From Phycisphaerae bacterium (lineage in GTDB: Bacteria; Planctomycetota; Phycisphaerae; JAJVII01): DNA of 7,534 nt. Shown piece by piece: positions 5,509 through 7,534 of the stretch. A program made the translations under genes and the position numbers. The stretch is from contig JAQTVL010000213.1 in assembly GCA_028706835.1 (NCBI GenBank), forward strand, positions 1 through 7,534. Reading direction: 5' to 3'. Position 1 is the stretch's first letter. Every line of letters begins with the position of its first letter. The notes under the pieces are model-generated. The model worked only from the letters and a program-made list of their open reading frames with translations, searched no databases and was not told where the DNA came from.

Positions 5509-6780
5509 ATGAGTTCGCGGCCGACAACGCAGCGCGGAAGCATCATTGATGGGACGGGCGTGGCGGATCGGATCGGGAAACTGTCCGATTCGCTGATCGA
5601 TTTCATCATCCGGTTCTGTGCCATCGAGTCGGTGAATCCGCCGGGGCGGAATTACCTGAATGCGTGCGAGTTCCTGGCGGCGAAGCTGAAATCGCTGGGC
5701 CTGGCGACGCGGATCGTTCGCGTGCCGGCAGCCGAACAGGCGAGGATCGTTCCGGGCATGGACGACTGCCCTCGCTACTGCGTGGTCGCGCGATGGGACG
5801 TCGGCGCGCCCAGGACACTGCACCTGACCGGGCATTACGACGTCGTCCCGGCCACGAACGGCTGGAAGAGCGATCCGTTCAAGGCGTTTGTCCGCGGCGG
5901 CAAGCTGATCGGCCGGGGGACCGCCGACATGAAGGGCAGCGACAGCGCGGCTATCTTCGCGGTGCAGGCGCTGCGGCAGGCAGGCGTCACGCCGCCGTGG
6001 AACGTCGAGTTGTCGTTCACGCCGGACGAAGAGACCGGCGGGGCCGCGGGGCTGGGCTGGCTGGTGCGCAGCGGCACGATCGCGCCGGACGCGGCGATCC
6101 TGTGCGAAGGGGCGTCCGGCGACAAAGTCGGCTACGCGCATCGGGGCGTGCTGTGGGCGGACGTGACGGTGCTCGGCAAGTCCGGCCACGCGTGCAACCC
6201 GAAGAACGGGATCAACGCCCTGGAAAAGGCGATGCCGCTGATCGCCCGGTTCAAGACGCTGGAGCGGGTCTACGCGGGCCGGCGGACGCGGTTCAACATC
6301 CGGCAGAGGCACCCGACGCTGATGATCGGCAGCGTGTCCGGCGGCGGCGGAAAGGTGAACACCATTCCCGATCGGTTCCACTTTACGATCGACCGGCGGC
6401 TGAACCCGGAGGACAAGGTGGCCGACGTGAAGCGCGAACTGATCGAGCAGGTCCGCCTCGCCTGCCGGCGCGACCCGCAGTTGAAGGTGAAGGTCGATTG
6501 GCCGCTGTACGTCCCGCCTGGCTGGATCGAGCCCGACGCGCCGATGGCGAGGCTGGCGTTGTCGGCGCTCAAGTCGCTGCGTCGCGGGCCGGTGCGGTTC
6601 AGCATGACCGCCGGGTTCACGGACATGCACTTTCTGACGGCCGACGGCGGCGTTCCGACAGTGATGTACGGCGTGGAAGGGGCAGGGGCCCACAGCGATT
6701 TCGAGTACGTCAAGCTGCCGGAGTTGATCGCCGCCGTCCGGTTCTACGCGGAGATGATGCTGCGAGTGGGAGCCGGGTGA
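5509..6780 (+). CDS. M20 family zinc metallopeptidase (ArgE/DapE/CPG2-like)
   Basis: Probably a cytosolic di-zinc amidohydrolase/peptidase that cleaves an N-acyl amino acid or small peptide; the substrate cannot be told from sequence. It has 423 residues, about the length of CPG2, and no signal peptide. Catalytic motifs run in order: LTGHYDVVPA (Zn ligand His109, catalytic-site Asp111), GRGTADMKG (bridging Asp140), SFTPDEETGG (general base Glu174, Zn ligand Glu175), ILCEG (Zn ligand Glu200), and GAGAHSDFE (Zn ligand His395). The lid/dimerisation domain occupies about residues 206-325, with KSGHACNPKNGINALEK containing its conserved His227, and a TIDRRLNPED strand. ATG 5509 is preferred because GGAGG (5499-5503) is 5 nt upstream; the frame opens earlier at 5335 but that part overlaps the divergent gene and promoters. 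It is transcribed away from the rhamnose operon, with no evident metabolic link to it. Confidence 0.93.
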   Translation: MSSRPTTQRGSIIDGTGVADRIGKLSDSLIDFIIRFCAIESVNPPGRNYLNACEFLAAKLKSLGLATRIVRVPAAEQARIVPGMDDCPRYCVVARWDVGAPRTLHLTGHYDVVPATNGWKSDPFKAFVRGGKLIGRGTADMKGSDSAAIFAVQALRQAGVTPPWNVELSFTPDEETGGAAGLGWLVRSGTIAPDAAILCEGASGDKVGYAHRGVLWADVTVLGKSGHACNPKNGINALEKAMPLIARFKTLERVYAGRRTRFNIRQRHPTLMIGSVSGGGGKVNTIPDRFHFTIDRRLNPEDKVADVKRELIEQVRLACRRDPQLKVKVDWPLYVPPGWIEPDAPMARLALSALKSLRRGPVRFSMTAGFTDMHFLTADGGVPTVMYGVEGAGAHSDFEYVKLPELIAAVRFYAEMMLRVGAG

Positions 6781-6783
6781 CGG

Positions 6784-7534
6784 TCACGCCTCGGCGTCGC
6801 TGGTCGCGGGGGTCAACTGCAAGCGCAACCGCACGATGCGCCGGGGCTCCGCGTGGGCGATCGTGATGGTCACGCCGCTGCGGGCCAGTGCAAGGGCCTC
6901 GCCCGTCTTGGGAATTCGTCCGAGAGACGAGATTACGAATCCGCTGATCGTGTCGTAGTCCTCGTTTTCCGGCAACGTCAGCTTGAGCTGCTCGTTCAGG
7001 TCGTCGACGTGTACCCGGCCATCCACCTCCCACGTGCGCTCGTCCAACTTGCGGATGGGCGACTGCTCCGGCTGCTCGTGCTCATCGGCGATCTCGCCGA
7101 CGATCTCTTCGAGGATGTCCTCGATGGTGACCAGGCCGGCGGTGCCGCCGAACTCGTCGAGCACGATGGCCAGGTGTACGTGCGTGCGGCGGAGGTCGCC
7201 CAGCAGATCGCTGAGCGAACGCGATTCCGGGACGAACAGCGGCGGTCGCATCACTTTGCGGATGGCAAGAACCGGCGGGCCGCTTTCGTCCCCGTCCCGG
7301 GCGATTTCCCACAGCAGGTCCTTGGCATACAGCAGGCCGATGATGTTGTCGAGGTTGCCTTCGTAGACCGGGATGCGCGAGTGTCCCGCCTGGTGGACCG
7401 TCTCCAGCACGGCGTGCAGGTCGGCGGTCACGTCGACGGCGATGATGTCGGTCCGCGGCGTCATGATCTGGTCGGCCCGGGTGTCCTGGAACTCGAGCAC
7501 CGACTTGATCATCTGGGTTTCCTGCGGATCGACC
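6784..7534 (-). CDS. CBS-pair and CorC_HlyC protein (CNNM/hemolysin-like family), 5' end cut by window edge
   Basis: C-terminal cytoplasmic part of a CNNM/CorC (UPF0053, 'hemolysin C-like') protein; characterised relatives are linked to magnesium or other divalent-cation efflux. The frame enters from the right edge with VDPQETQ, so the Met at 7512 is internal. The membrane CNNM (DUF21) domain would lie further right; relatives lacking it also exist. Numbering from that Met: the pre-CBS segment MIKSVLEFQDTRADQIMTPR (1-20) is diagnostic. CBS1 spans about 17-72 (HSRIPVYEGNLDNIIGLLYAKDL) in part, CBS2 about 84-142 (IVLDEFGGTAGLVTIEDILEEIVGEI at 116-141, given here only in part), and CorC_HlyC about 150-235 (WEVDGRVHVDDLNE; DTISGFVISSLGRIPKTGE in part). 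The acidic DE(F)GG..G and EDILEE motifs are complete. It ends with TGA 3 nt from the M20 stop on the other strand, with no visible terminator between them. Confidence 0.93.
   Translation of the reverse strand, partial: VDPQETQMIKSVLEFQDTRADQIMTPRTDIIAVDVTADLHAVLETVHQAGHSRIPVYEGNLDNIIGLLYAKDLLWEIARDGDESGPPVLAIRKVMRPPLFVPESRSLSDLLGDLRRTHVHLAIVLDEFGGTAGLVTIEDILEEIVGEIADEHEQPEQSPIRKLDERTWEVDGRVHVDDLNEQLKLTLPENEDYDTISGFVISSLGRIPKTGEALALARSGVTITIAHAEPRRIVRLRLQLTPATSDAEA

Noticed and set aside
5467..6693. 408-residue minus-strand open frame opposite the M20 peptidase
   Set aside because: Arg/Pro/His-rich antisense shadow; the plus-strand frame has all zinc ligands in order.
1..7534. tRNA, rRNA, CRISPR array, insertion sequence or phage attachment site
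   Set aside because: No cloverleaf, rRNA-like segment, regularly spaced short repeats, transposase motif or terminal inverted repeats were seen; the only repeats are the paralogous coding segments.

Overview
This is a high-GC window, with strong G/C preference at third codon positions, containing six protein genes and almost no non-coding DNA. The secreted protein that joins an alpha/alpha-toroid (squalene-cyclase-like) region to DUF4159 modules points to Planctomycetota, possibly a Phycisphaerae-type lineage. That placement is inferred from family distribution; no rRNA or other phylogenetic marker is present.

Layout. Bases 1-5344 hold four minus-strand genes read right to left: a 183-aa secreted DUF4159-like fragment protein (5344-4793), a 790-aa secreted toroid + DUF4159 protein (4775-2403), rhamnulokinase rhaB (2370-925), and L-rhamnose isomerase rhaI (888 to beyond base 1). 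The gaps are 17, 32 and 36 nt and each gene has its own Shine-Dalgarno, so this looks like one operon. Bases 5345-5508 are a 164-nt divergent control region with one good sigma70-type promoter facing each way. Bases 5509-6780 hold a plus-strand M20 metallopeptidase. From 6784 to the right edge is the 3' part of a minus-strand CBS-pair/CorC_HlyC (CNNM/hemolysin family) gene, convergent with the peptidase and only 3 nt from it.

How the genes fit together. RhaI converts L-rhamnose to L-rhamnulose and RhaB phosphorylates it to L-rhamnulose-1-phosphate. The aldolase, lactaldehyde enzymes, transporter and regulator are not in the window and may lie beyond the left edge. Unexpectedly, two exported proteins of unknown function are the first cistrons of this rhamnose operon.

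The most interesting structure is in those two proteins. The 183-aa gene is what a tandem duplicate of the 790-aa gene would look like after an in-frame internal deletion of exactly 606 codons. Both flanks align without gaps (offset 572 nt on the N-terminal side, 2390 nt on the C-terminal side). The shared C-terminal 132 residues are 103/132 identical by hand count. The 790-aa protein also carries an internal duplication of the same DUF4159-type module.
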